From positions 1 through 6,369 of the forward strand of contig JBGVMW010000054.1 of NCBI GenBank assembly GCA_045125095.1: DNA of 6,369 nt, written 5' to 3'. The stretch's first letter is position 1; each line of letters starts with the position of its first letter. The notes below the pieces were generated by a model that was not told the DNA's origin, made no database searches, and saw only the letters and a program-made list of their open reading frames with translations. Positions 1-4,989 of this stretch are shown piece by piece. The translations under genes and the position numbers were made by a program. This stretch comes from JBGVMW01 sp045125095 (GTDB taxonomy: Bacteria > Bacillota > Clostridia > Lachnospirales > Lachnospiraceae).

Positions 1-549
1 GGCAGACCTAATACTGCTTTTGATGGTTTTGTTACTTCTATCTGCAGACAGATCGGCGCAGCTTTGGAAATTCCTTATGAACTTCTGATGAAGAGCTTCA
101 CATCTTCTTATAGTGCTTCTCGTGGCGCATTACTTGAAGCCTGGAAGATGTTCAGAATGCGAAGACAGTGGATTGTTAACCGTTTATGTCAGCCAGTATA
201 TGAGGAATGGTTATCTGAAGCTGTTGCAAAGGGGAGAATTAAGGCTCCAGGATTCTTTGATGATCCTGCAATCAGAAAAGCATGGTGTTTAGCTGATTGG
301 TCTGGTGATACTCAAGGACAGCTTGATCCGCTTAAAGAAGCTGAAGCAGCTAAGGTTCGTGTTGAGGAAGGTTTCAGTACACGTGAGCATGAAGCAAATG
401 AACTTACTGGAATGAGCTTTGACGTGATTGCAGCTCAGAGGGGCAGAGAAGAAAAACTTATGAATGAAAACGACATTAGGCCAACACCTGGTGTTAATTC
501 TTTAGAACAAAGCGAAGAGGATGAAACCAATGCCAAAAACAGAGCTTAG
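1..549 (+). CDS. Phage portal protein, lambda family (C-terminal part, 5' truncated by window)
   Basis: The frame is open from base 1 to a TAG at 547-549 and gives 182 residues with no start, so the beginning of the gene lies outside the window. The first residues (RPNTAFDGFV), then ALEIPYELL, SYSASRGALLEAW, CQPVYEEWL and APGFFDDP are the conserved C-terminal blocks of the lambda gpB-type portal family. The later DPLKEAEAAKVRVEEGFSTRE is also typical of it. Lambda gpB is about 533 residues, so roughly the last third is present. Portals form a dodecameric ring at one capsid vertex, nucleate prohead assembly and pass DNA during packaging. A TTG at 64 is in frame but is an internal Leu, not a start, because conserved sequence continues upstream. 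The last 20 bases overlap the protease gene, suggesting translational coupling. The acidic tail (QSEEDETNAKNRA) is probably disordered. The family call is firm. Confidence 0.95.
   Translation, partial: GRPNTAFDGFVTSICRQIGAALEIPYELLMKSFTSSYSASRGALLEAWKMFRMRRQWIVNRLCQPVYEEWLSEAVAKGRIKAPGFFDDPAIRKAWCLADWSGDTQGQLDPLKEAEAAKVRVEEGFSTREHEANELTGMSFDVIAAQRGREEKLMNENDIRPTPGVNSLEQSEEDETNAKNRA
515..520 (+). promoter_or_regulatory. Ribosome binding site deciding the protease start
   Basis: AAGAGG at 515-520 lies directly against an ATG at 521, which is too close for initiation there. It is 9 bases from the in-frame ATG at 530, a normal spacing. The start at 530 is therefore preferred. The site lies inside the end of the portal gene. 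Confidence 0.7.
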
Positions 550-1660
550 ACCAATTTTGGCAATTCAGGAAAAAGAAGAAATTACAATCTTGAATTTCTT
601 TGGTCCTATTGCTGAGAAATGGTTTGAAGATGAGAAATGCTTTGATGAGGCAGAAGTTGCAAAAGCTTTTGCTGCAGTCAATCCTAATAAACCAATAGAT
701 ATTTATATCAATTCGCCAGGTGGAAGTGTTGCAAGCGCTCTGGCGATCAATGGAATTTTATCAAGACACAAGGCCGGCATCACAATTCACGTGACCGGCC
801 TTGCTGCTTCTGCTGCAACACTGATTACTTCCTTAAAAAATGCAAAGACAGTAATCAGTAAGGGTTCTCTGTTCATGATTCACAATCCAATGTCTAGCGC
901 ATATGGAAATGCAGAAGAACTTGAAAAGCAGATTGATGTTCTCAATAAATGCGCTGAATCAATGAGAAGCATTTATATGGAGAAATCAGGACTTGATGAA
1001 AAAGAGATCAAATCTCTCATGGATGCAGAAACCTGGTTTACCGCTGAAGAAGCTGTAGAGAAAGGTTTTGCAGATGAGATTGATAACAGTGAGCAGGTAT
1101 CTGCTTATATGAAAGACGATCACATTCTGGCCATTGCAGGCAAAGAATGGGATTTACAAAACTTACGTAAACCATCTAAGGAGATGTTAATGAGTAAGAA
1201 ACCAGAAGATCCAAAGCCTGCAGCAAAGGTAGAAGATACTCAGATTGTTGCAAAGGCAGAGGAACATAAAACAGAGGCTATGACAGCAGAGAAATTGAAT
1301 GCCGAACATCCTGATCTGTTCAAAGCAATTGTTGCTGAAGCAGTTCTTTCAGAACGTAAGCGTATTCAGTCACTGTCAGAGATTGACAACGGTGCAAATC
1401 ATGACTTGGTAATGAAGGCAATGTTTGAAGAGCCAATGACAGCAGAGCAAGTTGCCATTGAGACTATCAAAATGCAGAAAAGCCAGAGTGATAAACATGC
1501 AAAAGCATTAACAGAGGATGCTCAGGCTTTAGCAGGTGATTTAGCAGGTGCTGATAATGCAGAAGGCGCTCTGCCTCAGGATAAGGATGCTGAGTCACGT
1601 GCTCAGTTGGTTGCTGCTGTTCATTCACAGCTGGCAAAAATCAACGGTTATAAAAAATAA
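530..1660 (+). CDS. ClpP-like (S14) prohead maturation protease fused to a scaffold-like C-terminal region
   Basis: The product is 376 residues from ATG 530; a second ATG at 521 would add three residues but sits on the Shine-Dalgarno. Residues about 15-190 are a ClpP-type serine protease: INSPGGSV (60-67), GLAASAAT with the likely nucleophile Ser94, and FMIHNP with the likely His118. The segment DAETWF (165-170) aligns with the third acidic triad position of ClpP, and Asp165 or Glu167 could fill it. This family cleaves scaffold and itself during head maturation. Residues about 215-376 are Lys/Glu/Ala-rich and helical in character (VLSERKRIQSL, MTAEQVAIETI), as in scaffold regions fused to phage S14 proteases. 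The gene overlaps the portal gene by 20 bases and precedes the decoration gene by 15. Lambda's own protease gpC belongs to the S49 type, so this is a different protease at the same map position. The protease call is firm; the scaffold role of the tail is inferred. Confidence 0.93.
   Translation: MPKTELRPILAIQEKEEITILNFFGPIAEKWFEDEKCFDEAEVAKAFAAVNPNKPIDIYINSPGGSVASALAINGILSRHKAGITIHVTGLAASAATLITSLKNAKTVISKGSLFMIHNPMSSAYGNAEELEKQIDVLNKCAESMRSIYMEKSGLDEKEIKSLMDAETWFTAEEAVEKGFADEIDNSEQVSAYMKDDHILAIAGKEWDLQNLRKPSKEMLMSKKPEDPKPAAKVEDTQIVAKAEEHKTEAMTAEKLNAEHPDLFKAIVAEAVLSERKRIQSLSEIDNGANHDLVMKAMFEEPMTAEQVAIETIKMQKSQSDKHAKALTEDAQALAGDLAGADNAEGALPQDKDAESRAQLVAAVHSQLAKINGYKK
1177..1183 (+). promoter_or_regulatory. 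Internal ribosome binding site for the nested scaffold start
   Basis: TAAGGAG at 1177-1183 is a near-consensus Shine-Dalgarno inside the protease gene, 6 bases before the in-frame ATG at 1190. It is at least as good as the sites before the decoration and capsid genes in this window. It falls exactly between the protease domain and the charged C-terminal region. That position argues against chance. Confidence 0.7.
1190..1660 (+). CDS. Probable scaffold protein, nested in frame in the protease gene
   Basis: Initiation at ATG 1190, after TAAGGAG with 6-base spacing, would give a 156-residue protein (MSKKPEDPKPAAK...) identical to residues 221-376 of the protease product. It begins with a Pro/Lys/Ala/Glu-rich linker. 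Helix-prone, charged segments follow (AEKLNAEHPDLFKAIVAEA, SERKRIQSLSEI, MTAEQVAIETI), then an Ala/Asp-rich stretch and a short basic end (SQLAKINGYKK). Such highly charged helical proteins with a basic C-terminus are typical of phage scaffolds. The arrangement copies lambda, where Nu3 is made from an in-frame start inside gene C. Its proposed role is to guide capsid assembly and then be removed by the protease. The sequence shows the start signal and domain boundary; separate expression is inferred. An ATG at 1184 touches the Shine-Dalgarno and is unlikely to be used. Confidence 0.68.
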   Translation: MSKKPEDPKPAAKVEDTQIVAKAEEHKTEAMTAEKLNAEHPDLFKAIVAEAVLSERKRIQSLSEIDNGANHDLVMKAMFEEPMTAEQVAIETIKMQKSQSDKHAKALTEDAQALAGDLAGADNAEGALPQDKDAESRAQLVAAVHSQLAKINGYKK

Positions 1661-1675
1661 TTTAGGAGATTAAAA

Positions 1676-2029
1676 ATGGCTGATTTAATTAAAACTGAGT
1701 CAACTGAGTATGACAAGTTATTTGCCGGCCTTAATCGTGATGAGATTAAGACTTTTCCTGTAGTTGTTGCATCAGGTCAGAACTTAAAGCGCGGTGCTTT
1801 AGTGACCTTTGCAAATGGTAAGGTATCTGCAGTTTCTGCAGCAAATGGTGATACCCCTGCAGATGTATTTGGCATTCTTACAGATGATGTAAATGCTTCA
1901 GATGCAGACACTGAAGGTGTTGTATATGTTAACGGTGACTTTAATAAGGCAGCTGTGATTGTTCCTTCAGGGGTTAACATTGAGGACTTTGTTAAAGCCG
2001 CTCGTAATGTTGGAATTTTCTTACGTTAA
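1676..2029 (+). CDS. Head decoration protein, lambda gpD-like
   Basis: This 117-residue protein is close to lambda gpD (110 residues). It has the family pattern: an N-terminal arm, LKRGALVTF (about 38-46), the PADVFGILTDDV block (about 62-73), GVVYVNGDFN (about 82-91) and a C-terminal segment ending GIFLR. Trimers of such proteins bind the outer surface of the expanded capsid at its three-fold points and stabilise it against DNA pressure. A strong AGGAG at 1664-1668 lies 7 bases before the ATG, consistent with high expression. It sits between protease/scaffold and major capsid, as D does in lambda. The call is firm from both sequence and position. Confidence 0.92.
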   Translation: MADLIKTESTEYDKLFAGLNRDEIKTFPVVVASGQNLKRGALVTFANGKVSAVSAANGDTPADVFGILTDDVNASDADTEGVVYVNGDFNKAAVIVPSGVNIEDFVKAARNVGIFLR

Positions 2030-2044
2030 TAGGAGATTTTTAAG

Positions 2045-3100
2045 ATGACAGTTTCTTTATTTGAACCTCGCACAATGATGGAGATGGTCAACTCTGAGTA
2101 TCGTGCCCGTTCATTCTTGCGTGATCGCTATTTTTCAAATAAAAAGACCTTTAATACTGCAACTGTTGATATTGATATTAAAGGCCCTGGTAAGCGTTCA
2201 CTGGCTCCATTTGTAAATCCTCGTATTGGTGGAACTTTAGATTTACGTAATGGCTTCAAAACCTCTACCTATAGACCTGCTTTTATTGCTCCTTACCGTG
2301 TATGCACTGCAGAGGATGCAATGCAGAGATTACCAGGTGAGCAGTTATATTCAGGTCGTTCTCCTAATGAGAGAGCAGCTGCAATTCTGGCTCAGGATTT
2401 AAATGAGATGGATAAGGAGATTACACGTACAGAAGAGGTTATGTGTGCTCAGGCCTTAACCACCGGTAAGATTCTGATTAAGGGTGAAGGAGTTGATGAG
2501 TATTTAGACTTCTGGAAAGATTTGTCTTCAGCTGAAAAGCCAGCTGGTACCGTATCAACTTTATGGACTGCTGCAGGCGCCGATCCTCTTAGTGATTTAC
2601 GTACTGCATGCCGTCAGATTGCGCAGAAGTCTGGTTTAACTCCAGTAGAGATGATTGCCGGTTCTAAGGCTATTGATGCGCTATTGCATTCTCTGAAGGG
2701 AGATAACACTGCATTAAATTCACGCAGAATTGACTTAGGTCAGATCGATCCGCATGAATTAGAGGATGGTGTGTCATATGTAGGTGCTTTACGTTTACCA
2801 AACTTAGACATCTTTACCTATGATGAATACTACTATGATGTAGCTACTGGCAAAGAGAAACCAATGATCCCTGAAGATTCTGTGCTGATTGCCTGCCGTG
2901 GAGTAAAGACCACCAGAGCATACGGCTTAGTTGATATTATCAATGAGGCAAACAATACTCATCAGTTCGTAGAAGGTGATCGTGTTGCAAGCTCATGGTT
3001 GCAGCGTTCAAATCCTGCAGGACGTATTGTGCAGTTAAAATCAGCTCCTCTGATGATTGTTAACGAGCCACTGGGCTTCTACATCTTAAAGGTAGCTTAA
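2045..3100 (+). CDS. Major capsid protein, lambda gpE-like
   Basis: The product is 351 residues, against 341 in lambda gpE. Recognisable family blocks are SFLRDRYF (23-30), LAPFVNPRIGG (53-63), the FIAPYRVCTAEDAMQRLPGE region (80-99) and the helical stretch AAAILAQDLNEMDKEI followed by EEVMCAQALTTGKI. The C-terminal half has the P-domain core, with MIAGSKAIDALL and SVLIACRGVKTTRAYG. The protein takes the HK97 fold and forms the icosahedral shell. A clean AGGAG at 2031-2035 lies 9 bases before the ATG. It begins 15 bases after the decoration gene. The N-terminus has no obvious long delta domain, which fits a phage with a separate scaffold. A terminator-like hairpin lies just downstream, inside the next gene. 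Confidence 0.95.
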   Translation: MTVSLFEPRTMMEMVNSEYRARSFLRDRYFSNKKTFNTATVDIDIKGPGKRSLAPFVNPRIGGTLDLRNGFKTSTYRPAFIAPYRVCTAEDAMQRLPGEQLYSGRSPNERAAAILAQDLNEMDKEITRTEEVMCAQALTTGKILIKGEGVDEYLDFWKDLSSAEKPAGTVSTLWTAAGADPLSDLRTACRQIAQKSGLTPVEMIAGSKAIDALLHSLKGDNTALNSRRIDLGQIDPHELEDGVSYVGALRLPNLDIFTYDEYYYDVATGKEKPMIPEDSVLIACRGVKTTRAYGLVDIINEANNTHQFVEGDRVASSWLQRSNPAGRIVQLKSAPLMIVNEPLGFYILKVA

Positions 3101-3102
3101 TT

Positions 3103-3303
3103 ATGGACGTAAGACTAAAGTCTAATGTTCTACATAAAGGGGTAGTTCTTGAAACAGGAACTACCTTTTCTTTATCTGATAAGGAAGCATCAGATTGGAT
3201 TGAGCGAGGTCTTGCAGAAAAGATTGTGCTTGATACCAAAAATGTAAAACAGACTAACACTGAAAAGGCTTCTGAACCAAAGACAGGGCGCAGTAAAAAA
3301 TGA
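3103..3303 (+). CDS. Small phage protein in the lambda FI position (function unknown)
   Basis: This 66-residue protein starts 2 bases after the capsid stop, behind a modest AAAGG at 3088-3092. The first 45 residues form a compact unit: a beta-type start (VRLKSNVLHKGVVLETGTTFSL) followed by a helix-like DKEASDWIERGLAEKI. This pattern recurs in small proteins following phage capsid genes (compare DUF7210-type sequences, from memory). The last 20 residues are Lys/Thr/Ser-rich and probably disordered. The position matches lambda FI, which helps packaging, but I see no FI sequence match, so a packaging role is only positional inference. Its stop overlaps the start of the next gene as ATGA (3300-3303), suggesting coupled translation. 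A strong inverted repeat lies within its 5' part. Confidence 0.8.
   Translation: MDVRLKSNVLHKGVVLETGTTFSLSDKEASDWIERGLAEKIVLDTKNVKQTNTEKASEPKTGRSKK
3137..3173 (+). terminator. Terminator-like hairpin inside a coding region, just after the capsid gene
   Basis: Bases 3137-3150 can pair with 3156-3169 over 14 base pairs (11 Watson-Crick, 3 G-U) around a 5-base loop, GAAAC. The core GGTAGTTC/GAACTACC is perfect. The 3' arm ends in TTTT and is followed by C and TTT, giving the U-rich tail of an intrinsic terminator. It starts 34 bases into the small gene that follows the capsid gene. If active it would be a partial terminator or attenuator; it could also be an mRNA end-stabilising stem. Because it lies in translated sequence, ribosomes may reduce its effect. 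The structure is seen; its activity is inferred. Confidence 0.45.
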
Positions 3304-3611
3304 ATCTGAAACAGACTTTCAAAAAAGATTTAGACACATTTATCAATGATGGTGAATTTGCTGATTACTGGACTATTAACGGAAAAAGCGTAAAAGCAGT
3401 TATTGATAATTCTGTTGTAAATACTTTTGAGAAAGCTCAGATTCAGGGTGTTTTTAAGGCTACTGCAGTGGTTTACATCAGGCAGGGGGACTTATCTCCT
3501 CTGCCACTTGTAAATTCAACAGTAACCATTAACAAACTGCATTATATCTGCAGAGATGTGCAGGTAGAGCAGGGAGTTGACATCTTAACGCTTGAACAGA
3601 TGGAGCAGTAA
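3300..3611 (+). CDS. Head-tail joining protein, lambda FII / Gifsy-2-like
   Basis: This 103-residue protein resembles the small beta-rich head-tail connector family that includes lambda gpFII (117 residues) and prophage proteins often annotated as 'ATP-binding sugar transporter'. Features that fit are an N-terminal helix with a Phe/Asp pattern (TFKKDLDTFINDGEFADYW), a turn into INGKSVKAVIDN, and the late strands LSPLPLVNSTVTINKLHYICRDV ending in DILTLEQ. Such proteins bind the filled head below the portal and make the surface that the tail docks to. The start is the ATG of an ATGA overlap with the preceding gene; the nearest Shine-Dalgarno (AGGG, 3285-3288) is weak and distant, so coupled reinitiation is likely. 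The family call rests on length, pattern and position rather than a diagnostic motif. Confidence 0.75.
   Translation: MNLKQTFKKDLDTFINDGEFADYWTINGKSVKAVIDNSVVNTFEKAQIQGVFKATAVVYIRQGDLSPLPLVNSTVTINKLHYICRDVQVEQGVDILTLEQMEQ
3602..3605 (+). promoter_or_regulatory. Ribosome binding site deciding the gpZ-like start
   Basis: GGAG at 3602-3605 is 7 bases before ATG 3613. An upstream in-frame TTG at 3592 lacks a good site and would overlap the preceding gene by 20 bases. The ATG is preferred. Confidence 0.65.
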
Positions 3612-3612
3612 T

Positions 3613-4179
3613 ATGGGAAATGATTTTATTCGTCTTGATGAAGATTCCATTGCCCATATGACGTCTTATCTTAAAGCTATGCCTCAGGCTATACCTAAAG
3701 CAATTGCAAGGGCAATGAACAGAGCAATCAGTTCTGCTAAGACTGAGGCATCTCGTTCTTTAAGAACTAAATATACTCTAAAGGCTTCTACCATCAATGA
3801 AACAATGAGTTTGGTCAGAGCAAAGCCAAACAGTCTGGTAGCAGAGTTAAAAAGCCGATCATATACAGCAAGTTTACCTCTCAACCGTTACAAGGTTAAT
3901 CCCAAAAGAGATACAACAGGCTCTCCTCATAGAGCTGTAACGATTGAAATAATTAAGGGCAAGCCTTTCAAGTTAGATAAAGGTTTTGTCTGGAATGGAA
4001 CTGTCTTTAGCCGTGAAGGAGATGAACGTTTGCCAATCATTAAACAAACTGGTCCTACAGTTCCACAGTTATTAAATTCTGAAAAGATTATGCCTCAGCT
4101 TCAAGAATATGCACAACAGTCATTCGAGAAGCGTTTAAGTCATGAAGTTGATGTGCTTCTGAAAGGAAAAGTCAAATGA
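3613..4179 (+). CDS. Prophage minor tail protein Z-like (tail completion)
   Basis: The product is 188 residues from ATG 3613, close to lambda gpZ at 192. The N-terminal half carries the family signature: a helix with AIPKAIARAMNRAISSAKT (26-44), then EASRSLRTKYTLKASTI (45-61), and LVAELKSRSYTASLPL near the middle. The later part has a basic strand region and GFVWNGTVFSR, then PQLL...EKIMPQLQEYAQQSFEKRL, a terminal helix. In lambda, gpZ is needed to finish tails able to join heads; here it probably works at the neck or top of a contractile tail. It begins 1 base after the preceding stop and its own stop overlaps the next start (ATGA, 4176-4179). The protein is strongly basic, in keeping with contact with DNA or acidic partners. 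Confidence 0.85.
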   Translation: MGNDFIRLDEDSIAHMTSYLKAMPQAIPKAIARAMNRAISSAKTEASRSLRTKYTLKASTINETMSLVRAKPNSLVAELKSRSYTASLPLNRYKVNPKRDTTGSPHRAVTIEIIKGKPFKLDKGFVWNGTVFSREGDERLPIIKQTGPTVPQLLNSEKIMPQLQEYAQQSFEKRLSHEVDVLLKGKVK

Positions 4180-4694
4180 TTGCATTGAATTGTAATAAGG
4201 CCTTAATTGAGTTCATCAAGAAGGCAATAGAAGATTTTAGACTGTCTGCACCGCCTAGACAGACAGAAAGAATACCAGGAAGCTTATTTGAAGAAAATAC
4301 TCCTGAATTTGCAGAAGATCCTGCAACTCTGCATGAGGTTGCAGTGCATGACGGATGGTTGCCTAACAAGAATGTAGCTACTCCTGCAGATTATCCATTT
4401 GTGACGGTAAGACCCAGTGAGGCTACTGTTGATAATGGAATTACTCAGTTAACTATAGAAATTGTGGTAGGAACCTTTTCACGTGATGAGGATGCTTATC
4501 ATGACACATCAAATGTAGCTCAACGCATTCTTATGCGCTTAGCTCAGCTTAAAGATAATCTGCTTGACCAAAAATATGAGCGTGTTGGCTCAATGAAATG
4601 GTCAATGCCCTTTGAGCAGGAACAACCTTTTTTCATGATCGTGCTAACAACCAACTGGCACATTTACTCAAGTCAATTTGATTCATCTATCTAG
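4176..4694 (+). CDS. Probable tail terminator / tail completion protein
   Basis: This 172-residue protein starts at the ATG of an ATGA overlap, with AAGGAAA at 4163-4169 about 6-8 bases upstream. It opens with a helix (NKALIEFIKKAIEDF), followed by a Pro/Glu-rich loop. A beta-strand core follows: YPFVTVRPSEATVD, then LTIEIVVGTFSRDEDAYHDTS, a helix NVAQRILMRLAQL, and a last strand pair ending in FFMIVLTTNWHIYSS. The alternation of 'V.VRP', 'I.I.VGT.S.D' and a following helix is typical of tail terminator proteins (functional counterparts of lambda gpU and Mu gp37), which cap the tail tube when it reaches full length. It lies between the gpZ-like gene and the tail genes, which fits. The assignment is structural analogy plus position; sequence identity to gpU is not evident. 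Confidence 0.65.
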   Translation: MIALNCNKALIEFIKKAIEDFRLSAPPRQTERIPGSLFEENTPEFAEDPATLHEVAVHDGWLPNKNVATPADYPFVTVRPSEATVDNGITQLTIEIVVGTFSRDEDAYHDTSNVAQRILMRLAQLKDNLLDQKYERVGSMKWSMPFEQEQPFFMIVLTTNWHIYSSQFDSSI

Positions 4695-4695
4695 T

Positions 4696-4700
4696 GAGGA
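4696..4700 (+). promoter_or_regulatory. Ribosome binding site deciding the start at 4709
   Basis: GAGGA at 4696-4700 is 8 bases before ATG 4709. A GTG at 4694, overlapping the upstream stop, would place this site inside the gene and has no clear site of its own. The ATG is preferred. Confidence 0.65.
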
Positions 4701-4708
4701 TAAGCAAG

Positions 4709-4987
4709 ATGGCAAAGAAAACAGAAGCTGTTACTACAGCAACTCAAGATGTTACATGGCCACGTATCTATGTTGGACCTTCAATCCCTAAAGGCTACTT
4801 TAAGGCAAATATGGTATTTGCAGACGGATTGGGCGCTGTAGCTCAGGCTCTCGTTGATAAACATCCAGAATTAAATACGTTAATAGTTCCAACAAAGGAC
4901 TATGTTAAGGCTCTTTCAGAGGTTAACAAGGTAGGCTCAAGATTGCATGGCGCTTATGAAAAGGCCCTTTTAATTAAAGGAGAATAA
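4709..4987 (+). CDS. Small conserved-looking phage protein before the tail sheath (function unknown)
   Basis: The product is 92 residues from ATG 4709. It has a Thr/Lys-rich N-terminus, then WPRIYVGPSIPKGYFKANMVFADGL (about 17-41). A helix-like segment follows (AVAQALVDKHPEL), then a short strand TLIVPTKDYVKAL and a final helix. The arrangement 'YVGP.I', a strand, 'HPE...LIVP' recalls small proteins encoded just upstream of sheath genes in contractile-tail prophages. It holds the position of Mu gp38 (DUF2635), but I do not recognise the DUF2635 sequence pattern itself. It has no signal peptide or membrane segment. It is followed by the sheath gene after only 2 bases, so the two are likely translated together. 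A role in tail or neck assembly is a guess from position. Confidence 0.75.
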   Translation: MAKKTEAVTTATQDVTWPRIYVGPSIPKGYFKANMVFADGLGAVAQALVDKHPELNTLIVPTKDYVKALSEVNKVGSRLHGAYEKALLIKGE

Positions 4988-4989
4988 GA

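Noticed and set aside
770..802. Inverted repeat AAGGCCGG...CCGGCCTT with a smaller inner TCAC/GTGA stem inside the protease gene.
   Set aside because: It lies over codons for the conserved strand and Ser-containing motif, has no U-run, and has no neighbouring start or stop; it is best explained by coding constraint.
1383..1412. TTGACA resembling a -35 promoter element within the scaffold region.
   Set aside because: No acceptable -10 element at 16-18 bases; late phage genes are normally read from one upstream promoter.
3285..3303. A run of six A bases before the overlapping ATGA, where a -1 shift would fuse the 66-residue protein to the FII-like protein.
   Set aside because: The reading frame gives AGT AAA AAA TGA, which is not a proper X XXY YYZ slippery heptamer, and no downstream stem is evident. 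Simple stop-start coupling explains the overlap.
3481..3505. A 9-base-pair stem GGCAGGGGG/TCCTCTGCC with a 7-base loop inside the FII-like gene.
   Set aside because: There is no U-rich tail and no link to a gene boundary; probably chance.
3577..3614. TTGACA followed further on by TAATAT before the gpZ-like gene.
   Set aside because: The spacing between the elements is about 26 bases, too long for a sigma70-type promoter.
4242..4266. CTGTCTG...CAGACAG inverted repeat near the start of the terminator-like gene.
   Set aside because: Short, with an 11-base loop and alternative registers; no associated signal.
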